This document shows positions 1-7,514 of a stretch of 11,452 bases of DNA, piece after piece. The position numbers were made by a program, and so were the translations under genes. The notes below the pieces were generated by a model. That model was given only the letters and a program-made list of their open reading frames with translations, searched no databases and was not told where the DNA came from. The stretch is from Discostella pseudostelligera (taxonomy: Eukaryota > Bacillariophyta > Thalassiosirophyceae > Thalassiosirales > Thalassiosiraceae). The stretch's first letter is position 1; every line of letters starts with the position of its first letter. The DNA is taken from contig JALLBK010001123.1 in assembly GCA_036940085.1 (NCBI GenBank), positions 1 to 11,452 on the forward strand. The letters run 5' to 3'.

Positions 1-412
1 TGAAGCTCGAAATAAGGGTTCCGCTAATCGTATGACGACCTTTGATAGCTCGTTGGAAAGCCCTGATCAAGACGATTTCATAAATTTCAAATTCATTAAA
101 ATCAACATATTCCATCCATGTCAAATTTGGGAAACACTTTTCAAAAATGGCGCGCCGATAGTCGCCAAAGCTCGCAAGCTCTCGATGGCTGTACTGTGAT
201 TTTGGCGCGAACATCTTGGCGATCAGTAGGCTGGGTTGTGATTTTGGCGCCAACAGCTTGGCGATAGATTTCGAGAAACCGTAGTTTTGTACGAACGTTG
301 GAATAGTACTCGAAATAGCCAAAATTTTGTTGAACAGTCTGTCCGTCGAGTTTGCCAAAATTTTGTGGGACAGAGGTACTCCTACTTTTACGTTTAGTTG
401 AAGTGCACGCAT
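1..412 (-). CDS. Unknown protein, N-terminal part; gene runs off the left edge
   Basis: I do not recognise this protein. On the minus strand one frame stays open from the stop codon at 518-520 to the window edge, about 172 codons, which is long for chance. The first ATG is at 410-412 and begins MRALQLNVKVGVPL, giving about 137 residues in the window. The composition looks like a normal soluble protein, with a stretch WMEYVDFNEFEIYEIVL and no signal peptide or membrane segment that I can see. Two pairs of internal repeats sit in frame: 12-residue units around HKILANS and NKILAIS (36-nt period), and 14-residue units IAKLLAPKSQ and IAKMFAPKSQ (42-nt period). Periods that are multiples of three fit coding DNA. 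A second frame on the same strand (141-434) is also open because of these repeats and is probably a shadow. The gene is head to head with the HSF-type gene at 660. An upstream exon instead of this ATG is possible. Confidence 0.5.
   Translation of the reverse strand, partial: MRALQLNVKVGVPLSHKILANSTDRLFNKILAISSTIPTFVQNYGFSKSIAKLLAPKSQPSLLIAKMFAPKSQYSHRELASFGDYRRAIFEKCFPNLTWMEYVDFNEFEIYEIVLIRAFQRAIKGRHTISGTLISSF
195..267. repeat. Imperfect tandem repeat, two units, 42-nt period
   Basis: Two units begin at 195 and 237 and share TGTGATTTTGGCGC followed by AACA and CTTGGCGAT, with two mismatches over about 28 nt. They lie inside the open minus-strand frame and encode the repeated IAK-x-x-APKSQ peptide. 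Confidence 0.7.
318..373. repeat. Imperfect direct repeat, two units, 36-nt period
   Basis: The units at 318-337 and 354-373 read GCCAAAATTTTGTTGAACAG and GCCAAAATTTTGTGGGACAG, differing at two positions. They lie in the same minus-strand open frame and encode the repeated KILA peptide. Confidence 0.7.
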
Positions 413-659
413 CAACTCTAGCGATAGAATCCACTTAGGATTACATACAGACGTTACAAAATGTAACGGTAACGCGCCTCTCGCTATCGTACGGTAACCT
501 GTCGCCTCTTGCCTGCTCTAGAAACTTTCAGGAGACGAAAAAGGACATCGATCTAACTCACACGCAGAGCGCATTTCGTGCGGTTTCGTGCTCCAGCAAT
601 GGTCTTTCGACGATTGTGGAAAGTAGGCTGGTAAGCAGGCTGAGCCACCAATTGCCATC
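413..659. promoter_or_regulatory. Divergent intergenic region between the unknown gene and the HSF-type gene
   Basis: These 247 bp separate two start codons that point away from each other, so both promoters should lie here. The region holds a perfect dyad at 452-468 (CGTTACA, AAA, TGTAACG) and further GTAAC cores at 469-473 and 494-498. Two of these belong to longer similar boxes, CGGTAACGCGCCTC (467-480) and CGGTAACCTGTCGCCTC (492-508). A regulatory role is inference; no TATA box is evident. Confidence 0.4.
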
Positions 660-1653
660 ATGATGTTCCATTATTTTTTCTGCTCCTCGCCTCCTCCTGT
701 CATGATGAACCACTTCCCATTCAAGCTGTATGACATGCTCCAGTACGCGGCCAACTCGGAGTACAGTTCGGCGGCTTCGTGGTCTGTCGACGGCCGAGCA
801 TTCATTATTCATCGGAGAGATGTTTTCTTGGAGAACCTTGTGCCGTTATTTTTCAAGCAGACCAAGTTCCGATCATTTGTAAGTCCATTGTCCATTAATT
901 TATCATTTATGCCGCTTGCTCTGGCGTAGATCTCGTCGATTCTCATAGTCATAGTGTACTTTTCTCCGACGCTGCGCTTACAAACAGACCCGTCAGCTCA
1001 ATCTTTGGGGTTTCAGCCGTCCATCGGATTTCGATGAATGGGCTCACCCAAACTTCATTCGGGGGAGCTCCGAGAGGCTCGAGCTAATTCGAAGGGTGGA
1101 AGTCAAGGGCAGTTCCAAAGATCAAAAGAGGAGGACGAGCATTTCGAGGAGCGCCAGGAGTAGTACGACCACTTTCCCCATCAGAATGTTGTCGTTTCCG
1201 TCCTCCAATGATTCTTCATCCGCTTACAACAATACGAGTTTCTCTTCCGATGATAATAGATCTGCCAATGTCGACAATAACGTGACGTATGCGATGATGG
1301 TGTCTCCTACCACTTCAAATGTTGAGTATCTAGTCGATGCTGTTGGTTCATCAACAATCGGCACTAACTACCAGACACCAACAAGCAACGTAGACAACAA
1401 TGACAGTTTTACCACCATCACCAGGCCTCTCTCGTGTCTTCCTTTCTCGTTCTATTCTACTGGGGACATCATACATCCATATGTCGAGCCAATTTCTGTC
1501 CATGGGACAAATACTGCAAGTCTGTACGATAATGTCGTGGATGATTTTAAGTTTGAATTGTCACAAGTTCTTGGTGTTGAGCCGAGACCTACTCATCGTA
1601 GTCTTGATGACTTGGACTCCATCTTGTCTTGGAATGAAGTGTCTAATGATTGA
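660..1653 (+). CDS. HSF-type DNA-binding transcription factor (two exons)
   Basis: Predicted nuclear regulator of the heat shock factor family, binding heat-shock-type elements. Exons are 660-878 and 988-1653, giving 294 residues. The HSF domain spans about residues 19-114. It opens with FPFKLYDMLQYAA, continues with SWSVDGRAFIIH and FFKQTKFRSF, and after the intron with TRQLNLWGFSRPSDFDEW and the FIRG block, which contains the recognition-helix core RQLN. The splice is phase 0 and restores the conserved block exactly. ATG 660 is the first Met after an in-frame stop at 624-626; Met codons at 663, 702 and 705 are alternatives. Residues 115-260 are rich in Ser, Asn and Thr, and I see no clear heptad repeat of the usual HSF trimerisation region. 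The C-terminus (about 255-294) is acidic and includes LDDLDSILSW, which resembles an activation motif of aromatic, hydrophobic and acidic residues (inference). HSF genes are greatly expanded in diatoms, so the target genes cannot be named. Confidence 0.88.
879..987 (+). other. Intron of the HSF-type gene (109 nt)
   Basis: GTAAGT donor directly after the Phe codon of KFRSF and an AAACAG acceptor directly before the Thr codon of TRQLNLWGF. Phase 0. It interrupts the DNA-binding domain just before the recognition helix. Confidence 0.9.
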
Positions 1654-1804
1654 AAATATGATGGCTCTATGTGCTATTACTGTGGAGGTTAGACGCGGAC
1701 GTTTCTCCATCTCTCAGCCTTACATTTTCTGCATCTACATCTGCATAGGAGTTAGTACGGAACGCAATGCCTCATAGATTGCCTTGTCTGGGCAGCATGT
1801 GGCA

Positions 1805-1826
1805 AAAGATCGCTCGTGCGATCTTT
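1805..1826. repeat. Perfect inverted repeat, 9-bp stem with 4-nt loop
   Basis: AAAGATCGC, loop TCGT, GCGATCTTT. It lies about 150 nt after the HSF-type stop codon, so it is probably in or just beyond that gene's 3' untranslated region. Whether it acts as an RNA structure is unknown. Confidence 0.6.
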
Positions 1827-1970
1827 GAACTCGAATTACATTCTAAAATCAACTATCAATTCAATCGAATACCATCTCTATCCTTAGCTGTTTCTATCGA
1901 CAATAACAAGTTATGATGCCTTTTCACAATCAATCGATCCCATAATACTATCGGGCGTTTAGCCTCATTT

Positions 1971-2165
1971 GCGTCGGCGCTTAGGACGTAGCCACTCACA
2001 TCCAATGGCGACCTAGCATCAGCGTCCGTAGCAGCTCTTCATCAGTGACCTAACCTCAACGAATAGTTGGTTCCACGGCGATCTAGCCCCAGTACGTAAC
2101 TGATATCCTTCAGCGATCTAGCCCTGGCGTCCTAGCCTCCTATCACGACACCGATAGCCAGTAGT
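1971..2165. repeat. Degenerate minisatellite-like repeat, about 35-nt period
   Basis: A core resembling GGCGATCTAGCCC recurs near 2007 (GGCGACCTAGCATC), 2044 (GTGACCTAACCTC), 2077 (GGCGATCTAGCCCC) and 2112 (AGCGATCTAGCCCT). Weaker matches occur near 1975 and 2148. The spacings are about 37, 33 and 35 nt. The copies are diverged, which suggests an old array. I see no open reading frame or mobile-element ends. Confidence 0.45.
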
Positions 2166-2296
2166 GTTCAATACTTGATAATATCGGGTTATATTACAGG
2201 CATTGTGACGTATGCAAGAACAATATTGATCTGACTGCTATCTCGATTGCTTTATCCACGTCTGCAACTAAAAAAGAGTCGATTTCCTTGTCCACT

Positions 2297-3778
2297 TTAC
2301 AAAACACCCACCTTGGTCACTTCTATTCTACGCAATAACTTTCCATCATATACCTTGTCCAGGCGAGTATCCCCAAATGTCTTGGCGGCATTGCGAAATA
2401 CCTTCCGTTGCGCTGTAAAGACACTTGATGCTAATGATGATACACCCATATCCACAACACCTGCACTACTCGAACTGCCTAATTTGTTGCTACTACTCGC
2501 TGGATCATTAGTAGTCGTTGTCGCCGTCGTCATGCTTACCATACCCGTGTCTGTCAGCACCGGCAAATCAACAACCTTTTCAAGGAAACCGTTTGTATCT
2601 TCTAGAATGCAACCAAAGATTGTGTGTGTACTATCTAATTCGGAAGATGATGGTGATGAACCACGACGAGTGGTAATACCAAACGACGGCGTTAGGTCGA
2701 GATTGCGATGGGTGAGTAACCCCTTGATCGAATGCGAGAGTTGTGGAGTGTTATCAACGGAAATTTCTCCTTTTCTATCCTCGAGCCAAAGCTTTGCTGG
2801 TAGTACCCTCCCGGCATATTCCAATACGGTCCCTCCCGCGAGTGTTGTCGGTTCTAATCCTGAGATCTAGCAGAAAGAATAACAGCACCCAAACGGTGAG
2901 CTCATAAAATAACAAATCCAATTGGTGCAATGCCGGAGGATCCATCTTACCTTCCCCCCAATCAACAAACCCGAGGATGTATCCAACAATGGGAATTTAC
3001 TGGTCGAATAACTCGGAAATGGATTATTGACATCATACGACTCTCCATTGGTGATGTATTTCACGAATTGTTCCACATGATTTGGTGTTCGCTTCCCAAA
3101 CAGTCCAATCACTAGTCGACCATAAAAGGGATCTTCATCAGTACCATCAGTATTGTCACGGACGTAAAATGTTCCATCGGCTCTAGAGATTCTTATATCC
3201 ATGTAAACTTTGTCGGTGACCAATTTGGGAAGAAGACGGCGAATGTCTTCTTCGTTGTCGATTGCAGAGTTGGTGCTTGTGCTTTTGATATCATCTGCTG
3301 CCGAGGCGGAGGCTACTATGCGGAGCAAGTTGGATGAAGTAACAATTGGGAAAGTGGTTGCCATTGAAATCATCTTTAGTAAGGACCGCCGTCTCCTTTC
3401 GTCTCCTCGCTTCTCGATGAGGTGATGATGTTGATGAACGTTGTCGTCGTCGGTAGGTTGAGAATTCTCAATTGCTGCCGCGGCCGCGAGGGATGATGAT
3501 AACATCGATCGGGTGGCATCATCGTCGTAATTGTAATTCTCCTTCGCTGACATTATTTTTGTGCTCGATGACACCGCCACCGCCGCTGCTGATGCTGGCA
3601 CTGATGATGATGGTGCACGCGAACATGGATATGGTCGTCTTGCAATTATTCCAGCGGCATCGGCATTGTTGCGTCGACCAACACCAACTCGTCTATCTGA
3701 TCTAATTTGAAAGGCATGGCCGGACAAAGGGACCGTACGAAGCAGCAATATTGCTGACACGTAGAGGGTTCTTTTCAT
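2297..3778 (-). CDS. Cyclophilin-like protein, predicted thylakoid lumen (CYP26-2/CYP28 type)
   Basis: Exons (minus) are 3778-2951 and 2866-2297, giving 465 residues. The C-terminal half (about 188-460) follows the layout of the plant plastid cyclophilins CYP26-2 and CYP28: KVYMDIRIS, then GRLVIGLFGKRTPNHVEQF, then HTIFGCILEDTNGF, and a tail with FRNAAKTFGDTRLDKVY. Residues lining the prolyl isomerase site of human CypA look lost: Arg55, Phe60, Gln63, Phe113 and Trp121 align with non-matching residues, so a scaffold or chaperone role is more likely than catalysis (inference). Targeting has three parts: a hydrophobic signal with a likely cut at GHA|FQIR (22/23), which resembles the diatom ASAFAP-type motif; a transit-like stretch rich in Arg, Ser and Ala; and a twin-arginine signal RRRRSLLK (128-135) ending in ASASA|ADD (160/161). 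I chose the Met at 3776-3778 because the signal peptide starts there; an upstream in-frame Met at 3835 would mask it. Ser/Thr-rich insert at about 385-412. Confidence 0.8.
2867..2950 (-). other. Intron of the lumenal cyclophilin gene (84 nt)
   Basis: Minus-strand donor GTAAGA after the Lys codon of LLIGGK and a pyrimidine-rich acceptor ending CTAG before ISGLEPTT. Phase 0; both flanking frames remain open and the family order is kept. Confidence 0.85.
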
Positions 3779-4100
3779 GATGTTTTTTCTTGGGTTGGTG
3801 TAGCGGCGAGAATAGAGTGTTATTGCCTTCATCAATCCCTACGATGGCATCGACGATCGACGGCGAACAGCGAACAGCATCAGCATGTTCATCGTTCATG
3901 GTTTGCTTGGTTGCGAAAGCGAACCGCGTCAGACGTTTTGGCGGGAAGCGGATATTTTCTTCATTCTTCACTTCACTCTTCACTCGCTCTTACGTCAGCG
4001 GGAACCCTCCCGCCAACTTTAGCACTCATTTTTGGCGGGGAAGCGTCTCCCGCCAAATCTTTCACCCTTCATTTTGTTTTGGCGTGGGTGGACGAAGAAG
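3779..4100. promoter_or_regulatory. Upstream region of the lumenal cyclophilin with clustered E2F-like sites
   Basis: Copies of the E2F/DP core (TTTGGCGGG or its complement) occur at 3937-3947 (TTTGGCGGGAA), 4008-4016 (TCCCGCCAA), 4031-4040 (TTTGGCGGGG) and 4048-4057 (TCCCGCCAAA). Weaker forms lie at 3998-4004 (GCGGGAA) and 4078-4084 (TTTGGCG). The pair at 4031-4039 and 4049-4057 forms a perfect 9-bp inverted repeat around a 9-nt spacer. An ACGTCA bZIP-like core lies at 3992-3997. All are 160-310 bp upstream of the cyclophilin start. The only other neighbour is the 3' end of the WD40-cyclophilin gene, so they most plausibly act on the cyclophilin at 3778. That they work is inference. Confidence 0.5.
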
Positions 4101-4109
4101 AGGAACGAA

Positions 4110-4169
4110 TTTATTGATGATAGATATGCAACTGCAACCCAATACTACATAGTGTATTATCTATTTATT
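4110..4169 (-). terminator. Candidate polyadenylation signals for the WD40-cyclophilin gene
   Basis: Two AATAAA hexamers read on the minus strand at 4110-4115 and 4164-4169, about 250 and 195 nt beyond the stop codon. AATAAA is not strictly used in diatoms, so this is tentative. Confidence 0.3.
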
Positions 4170-4363
4170 TTAGTTTAGGCTCTACTCTAGAGGCCCGTTA
4201 GGCCCAGTGTGGATAGAGTTTTCTGAGGTATTGTCCATCCCTTGGCTATGGGTGGAGGAGTTTTTGGTGGCATTTCATCTTCTCTCAGCGATGCAGGCTT
4301 TAACTGTGGATGCAGAATTAGTATGTGGGACACATCAAGATGATTCGCCCAAATCCAATGCAT

Positions 4364-6965
4364 TCAACTTAGATCGATGCTCAGTATTTTCACTTCCGAT
4401 AGTGGTCTATCCAACTCATCTGTCTTCACACCCTCAATTGCCATCACCACCTCCATTCCCCCTACAACCCTACCGAAGACCGTGTGTTTGTTATCGAGCC
4501 AAGGTGTGGGCACAGTCGTGATGAAAAATTGAGAGCCGTTCGTATTTGGACCTGCGTTTGCCATTGACACGGTGAAGGGTCGGTCTAGTTTGGTTTGGGT
4601 CGCATGATAGATAAGAAGTTAGAAAATATCCACCTGAGATTGTGCTTGAGATAAAGAATTATTAAGTATTGACTCACCATGACGCAGATCTCTTCGAATT
4701 TCATCCTCGAATTCACCACCCCATATGGATTCTCCACCCGTACCATCACCAAGGGGGTCACCAGTCCTGGGGGGAAGACCGGCCGTTAGACGATGAGAAT
4801 ATAGATATTCGATGAGATACATGAAGAAGATCGGTTCGAGGTACTTACTGAATCATAAAGCCAGGAATGATCCGATGGAAGATCACGTTGTCATAGTATC
4901 CCGATTGAGCATGTCCCACAAAGTTTTGTATTGTCCTTGGAGTGTCTTTGAATAATTTGATAGAGATATCGCCATGTGTTGTGCGAAGAATTGCCTTGGA
5001 TGCGGTTGTTAGAATAGTTGGCTCGTCGTTGTTGTTCGACCTACCTAAATGGGTTGCTTCTAGAAGATCGGATGCATCCGGCGCTTCGTTGAGAATGTCT
5101 CGTGCAAGGATGACATCCTCTCCAGGTTCGACTTCATTGTGATTCGAGAGGGGATCATGATGACTAAATGCATAGAATCGACGCTTGCCATACGCCAGAG
5201 CAATGAGGAGTGAATCATTCGGTCCTTCATTGCCACCATGTTGTATCGCCGCGCTGGATCCACCCATCCGTGCCAATTGCATTTGCTGATTAATCTTGGC
5301 GTCACCTGGACAGAGACATAAATGAAGGAAACGCAAGGCCGACGCATCCCCCTTCCCTACGGTGGCGACGACGCGATGTGTTTGGATGTTTATGACTTTG
5401 ATTCCAACAATTGTCGGGATGAGGAGATATTGTCCCGAATTATCAAAGGTAATATGTATGCGTTGGTGGTAACTGCCTTCCGAGGATGGCATCACCGTCG
5501 AATATGACTGTTTGGTACTAGGATTGGTAGATACTCCACCCGACAGCAAGTATGTATCCTCCATCTCACGTTCCAATGCCTTTCGCTTTCCATATTCAAT
5601 CATATCAATACCCAATGTAGTTGATGTCTTCTTGGAGGAAAGGATATCGTCATAAATCTTTAACCGTTCATCATACATGCACACGAGTTTGCAGCCATAG
5701 AAAGTAAAGAGGCGAATTTTTCGATCCGATGCGTACACGGCAAAATGTCCATCATTTCCACTGCTACTGCTACTGCTACTGCTACTGCTACTGTTGTTGC
5801 TTGTAGCTGTTGCAGTTCCTTCGGATATGGCAATATCAATCGCATATGTTTTCTTCTTTATCAGAGCATACAGATCCGTATCAAACTTTGACTCGAATGG
5901 TAATTGTCGTTGTTGTTGCACGATACCACCACCTCCCCCATCCTCTCCGTCCCCCATCGACGAAGATAATGGAACATTCCAAACCTCCAGCACCCCACTT
6001 GCATCTCCACTCACAACCCATTGTTTGGATGCATGATAGGCCATGGCCGTGACAGGCGCAGCATGATAAGATATGATACGTAATGGATCAGGAGAAAGAT
6101 GTGTTCCAGAGAACACGAGGATGGATCCAGCTGGTACAACCGTCCTTTCATTGCTGCTGCTGCTGCTGCTGTTGCTGCTACCACTAATTTGTTGTTTATT
6201 GGAGGAAGTGGTGGTATTCGATTTTTGAGGCAGTGTATCTTCATCATCATCATCACTGTCATCCTTCTGCCTCTGTTGTTGCTGTTGTTGTCGGAGCTGT
6301 TGTATCTCCTTCTCCTCTCTCAGATCCACCTGCCACTCCTCCCTAGTCGGTGCACGCGTCGACACTAATAAATACAAATCCTCCCGTTCCATCAATGCCG
6401 CATGCCGTCCCAAACGAAATTTCATCTTCTTACTATTGTTACTACTGCTGGTTCGAATCATCCCGCTTACATCAAAGGTAGCCACATCGTAGAATTTAAT
6501 AGTACCGTCGTAGCCAATGCTTACGGCAGAATCCCCATTGGGTTGTGAGGTGATTAGGGCGAGGAGAGGCCCCACATGGGAGGAGTACGATTTGACAAAT
6601 TCAAGACAGCGAGAGGATGATGCTGCTGCCCCCGCTGCCGCACCTGCAGATGCAGTACCGTGCGAGGCACCGGGTGCACCAGAGCTGGATGTCGATGTCG
6701 ATGTCCTCTTCCAAAATTTCACAACACCATCAGCACTGCCTGTAATCACATATCCATGCCGCAGGGATGTACAGACATGTGTCACTGTTTGTTTATGCAT
6801 GTACGACACTTGATAGTGGTGGGTGGTGGGCACATCTTGGAGCTGGAGTAGTTGGCGCGATGTGGAGGCGGTGGCGGTGGTGGACGGAACGTCATTGTTG
6901 TTATTGTCGTCGTCGTCTTGTCGAAGGCGTCTCTTTTTACTACTGCTGCCAGAGTAGGAGTCCAT
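4364..6965 (-). CDS. WD40-repeat cyclophilin (PPWD1 / plant CYP71 type), peptidyl-prolyl isomerase
   Basis: Exons (minus) are 6965-4849, 4766-4678 and 4584-4364, giving 808 residues; human PPWD1 has about 646. It starts with a basic nuclear-signal-like KKRRLR (10-15). WD40 blades follow, beginning [14 protein letters not shown] and [12 protein letters not shown], through [21 protein letters not shown] and [13 protein letters not shown]. The cyclophilin domain starts near 656 ([16 protein letters not shown]). The residues needed for prolyl isomerisation are kept: Arg698, Phe703 and Gln706 in [11 protein letters not shown], Phe756 in SQFFIT, and Trp764 and His769 in [10 protein letters not shown]. 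It should therefore be active. In animals PPWD1 is tied to spliceosomes and in plants CYP71 to chromatin; the role here is inferred from these. The extra length comes from low-complexity inserts in the propeller: Ala/Ser/Gly (88-118), Gln/Asp/Ser (222-274), Gly (339-347) and Ser (390-402). Head to head with the sHSP gene. Confidence 0.95.
4585..4677 (-). other. Second intron of the WD40-cyclophilin gene (93 nt)
   Basis: Minus-strand donor GTGAGT after CGTCATG and acceptor ACTAG. Phase 1: the split codon G|AC restores Asp in [15 protein letters not shown], identical in pattern to PPWD1 homologues. Confidence 0.92.
4767..4848 (-). other. First intron of the WD40-cyclophilin gene (82 nt)
   Basis: Minus-strand donor GTAAGTAC and acceptor CTTCCCCCCAG. 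Phase 2: the split codon CA|G restores the catalytic-site Gln in [12 protein letters not shown]. Confidence 0.93.
5761..5790. repeat. Hexanucleotide microsatellite (CTGCTA)5 inside the WD40-cyclophilin
   Basis: Five perfect CTGCTA units, plus a partial sixth. Read on the minus strand they encode a run of serines (about residues 392-402). Confidence 0.9.
6152..6170. repeat. Trinucleotide microsatellite (TGC)6 inside the WD40-cyclophilin
   Basis: Pure TGC run, flanked by interrupted copies to 6180. In the minus-strand frame it reads AGC and encodes the serine run near residues 264-271. Confidence 0.9.
6241..6290. repeat. Trinucleotide-rich tract encoding Gln and Asp runs
   Basis: CTG/TTG triplets at 6273-6290 encode six consecutive Gln on the minus strand (about 226-231). 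The (TCA)n stretch at about 6241-6254 encodes the Asp run near 239-241. Confidence 0.8.
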
Positions 6966-7050
6966 GGTAATTGATTCAATTCTGGGGAGGGTGTCGATCG
7001 TTTCAGATGGCGGCGCTGGCTATCTCTAGTAGTACTCCTCTCTTGTGGGT

Positions 7051-7068
7051 CGTCGTCGTCGTCGTCGT
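7051..7068. repeat. Trinucleotide microsatellite (CGT)6
   Basis: Six perfect CGT units in non-coding DNA, about 90 bp upstream of the WD40-cyclophilin start. Confidence 0.85.
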
Positions 7069-7350
7069 CATGGTTGCCTGCCTTTCTTGCGCGCGGCAAA
7101 GATCGGCACCGCGGGTCTGTCCGTCGGTGTCGGTCTCTCGTCTCCCTGTCTTCCACGTGTAATTCATAAAGCAACAAGGTCTGATCGTCGCTGCAGTCGG
7201 CATCTGCATCTCCCGCCACATCTCACCATCACCATCGGCACAGTACAGATCGGCACCATGAGCATGAGCGCCGTCGAACTCCGAACTCCGAACCTCGCTC
7301 CTACGATGAGATTTCTAAAGTCTTCCATACTACCCACCAACACTCTCCCT

Positions 7351-7366
7351 ATTTCCAGGTGGAAAT
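7351..7366. promoter_or_regulatory. 16-bp dyad ATTTCCA-GG-TGGAAAT
   Basis: Perfect inverted repeat with a 2-nt spacer. The same arms recur at 7499-7514 with spacer CA. Located 262 bp upstream of the sHSP start codon. Candidate binding site for a dimeric factor (inference). Confidence 0.4.
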
Positions 7367-7498
7367 GAAAGAATCCAAATGCATCCATGATCGGAGTGAG
7401 CGTTCCAATCTCCACTGTGAGATGAGTGATAATATTTGTAGCTGGGATATGAATCGAAATCGAATTGACTCCATAATATTATCGATATCGTGCACATC

Positions 7499-7514
7499 AT
7501 TTCCACATGGAAAT
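7499..7514. promoter_or_regulatory. 16-bp dyad ATTTCCA-CA-TGGAAAT
   Basis: Second copy of the dyad at 7351-7366, identical in both 7-bp arms. It ends 113 bp upstream of the sHSP start codon. Confidence 0.4.

Larger units (their letters stand above)
1654..2296. other. Convergent intergenic region, 643 nt, no gene seen
   Basis: Lies between the stop codons of the HSF-type gene and the lumenal cyclophilin, so it must hold both 3' untranslated regions. I see no supportable coding region. It contains the hairpin at 1805-1826 and the degenerate repeat at 1971-2165, listed separately. Confidence 0.6.

Noticed and set aside
201..255. TTTTGGCGCGAA and TTTTGGCGCC, which match E2F consensus sites
   Set aside because: They lie inside the open minus-strand coding frame as part of a 42-nt repeat, downstream of that gene's start and over 400 bp from the HSF-type start.
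141..434. 97-codon minus-strand open frame with repeated GAKITTQP-like peptides
   Set aside because: It overlaps a longer, more protein-like frame on the same strand (1-517). The repeats keep both frames open, and the longer frame has the better composition.
2247..2870. 207-codon plus-strand open frame
   Set aside because: Antisense to the second exon of the lumenal cyclophilin, whose family motifs and splice sites are clear.
3779..3835. N-terminal extension of the lumenal cyclophilin to the Met at 3835
   Set aside because: It would add 19 residues before the hydrophobic signal and spoil an otherwise well-formed signal peptide; the Met at 3778 is preferred.
3790..4152. 120-codon plus-strand open frame over the E2F-like cluster
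   Set aside because: No family resemblance and low-complexity composition; it overlaps promoter-like DNA.
4619..4822. 67-codon minus-strand open frame as a separate small gene
   Set aside because: Its middle is exon 2 of the WD40-cyclophilin; the ends are intron sequence.
6782..7219. 145-codon minus-strand frame across the WD40-cyclophilin start
   Set aside because: Low-complexity Asp/Arg/Pro/Thr sequence produced by CGT and related repeats, in a different frame from the real first exon.
7313..7325. TTC-N7-TTC as a heat shock element before the sHSP
   Set aside because: The middle unit reads AAG instead of GAA and the site is about 300 bp from the start; too weak to call.
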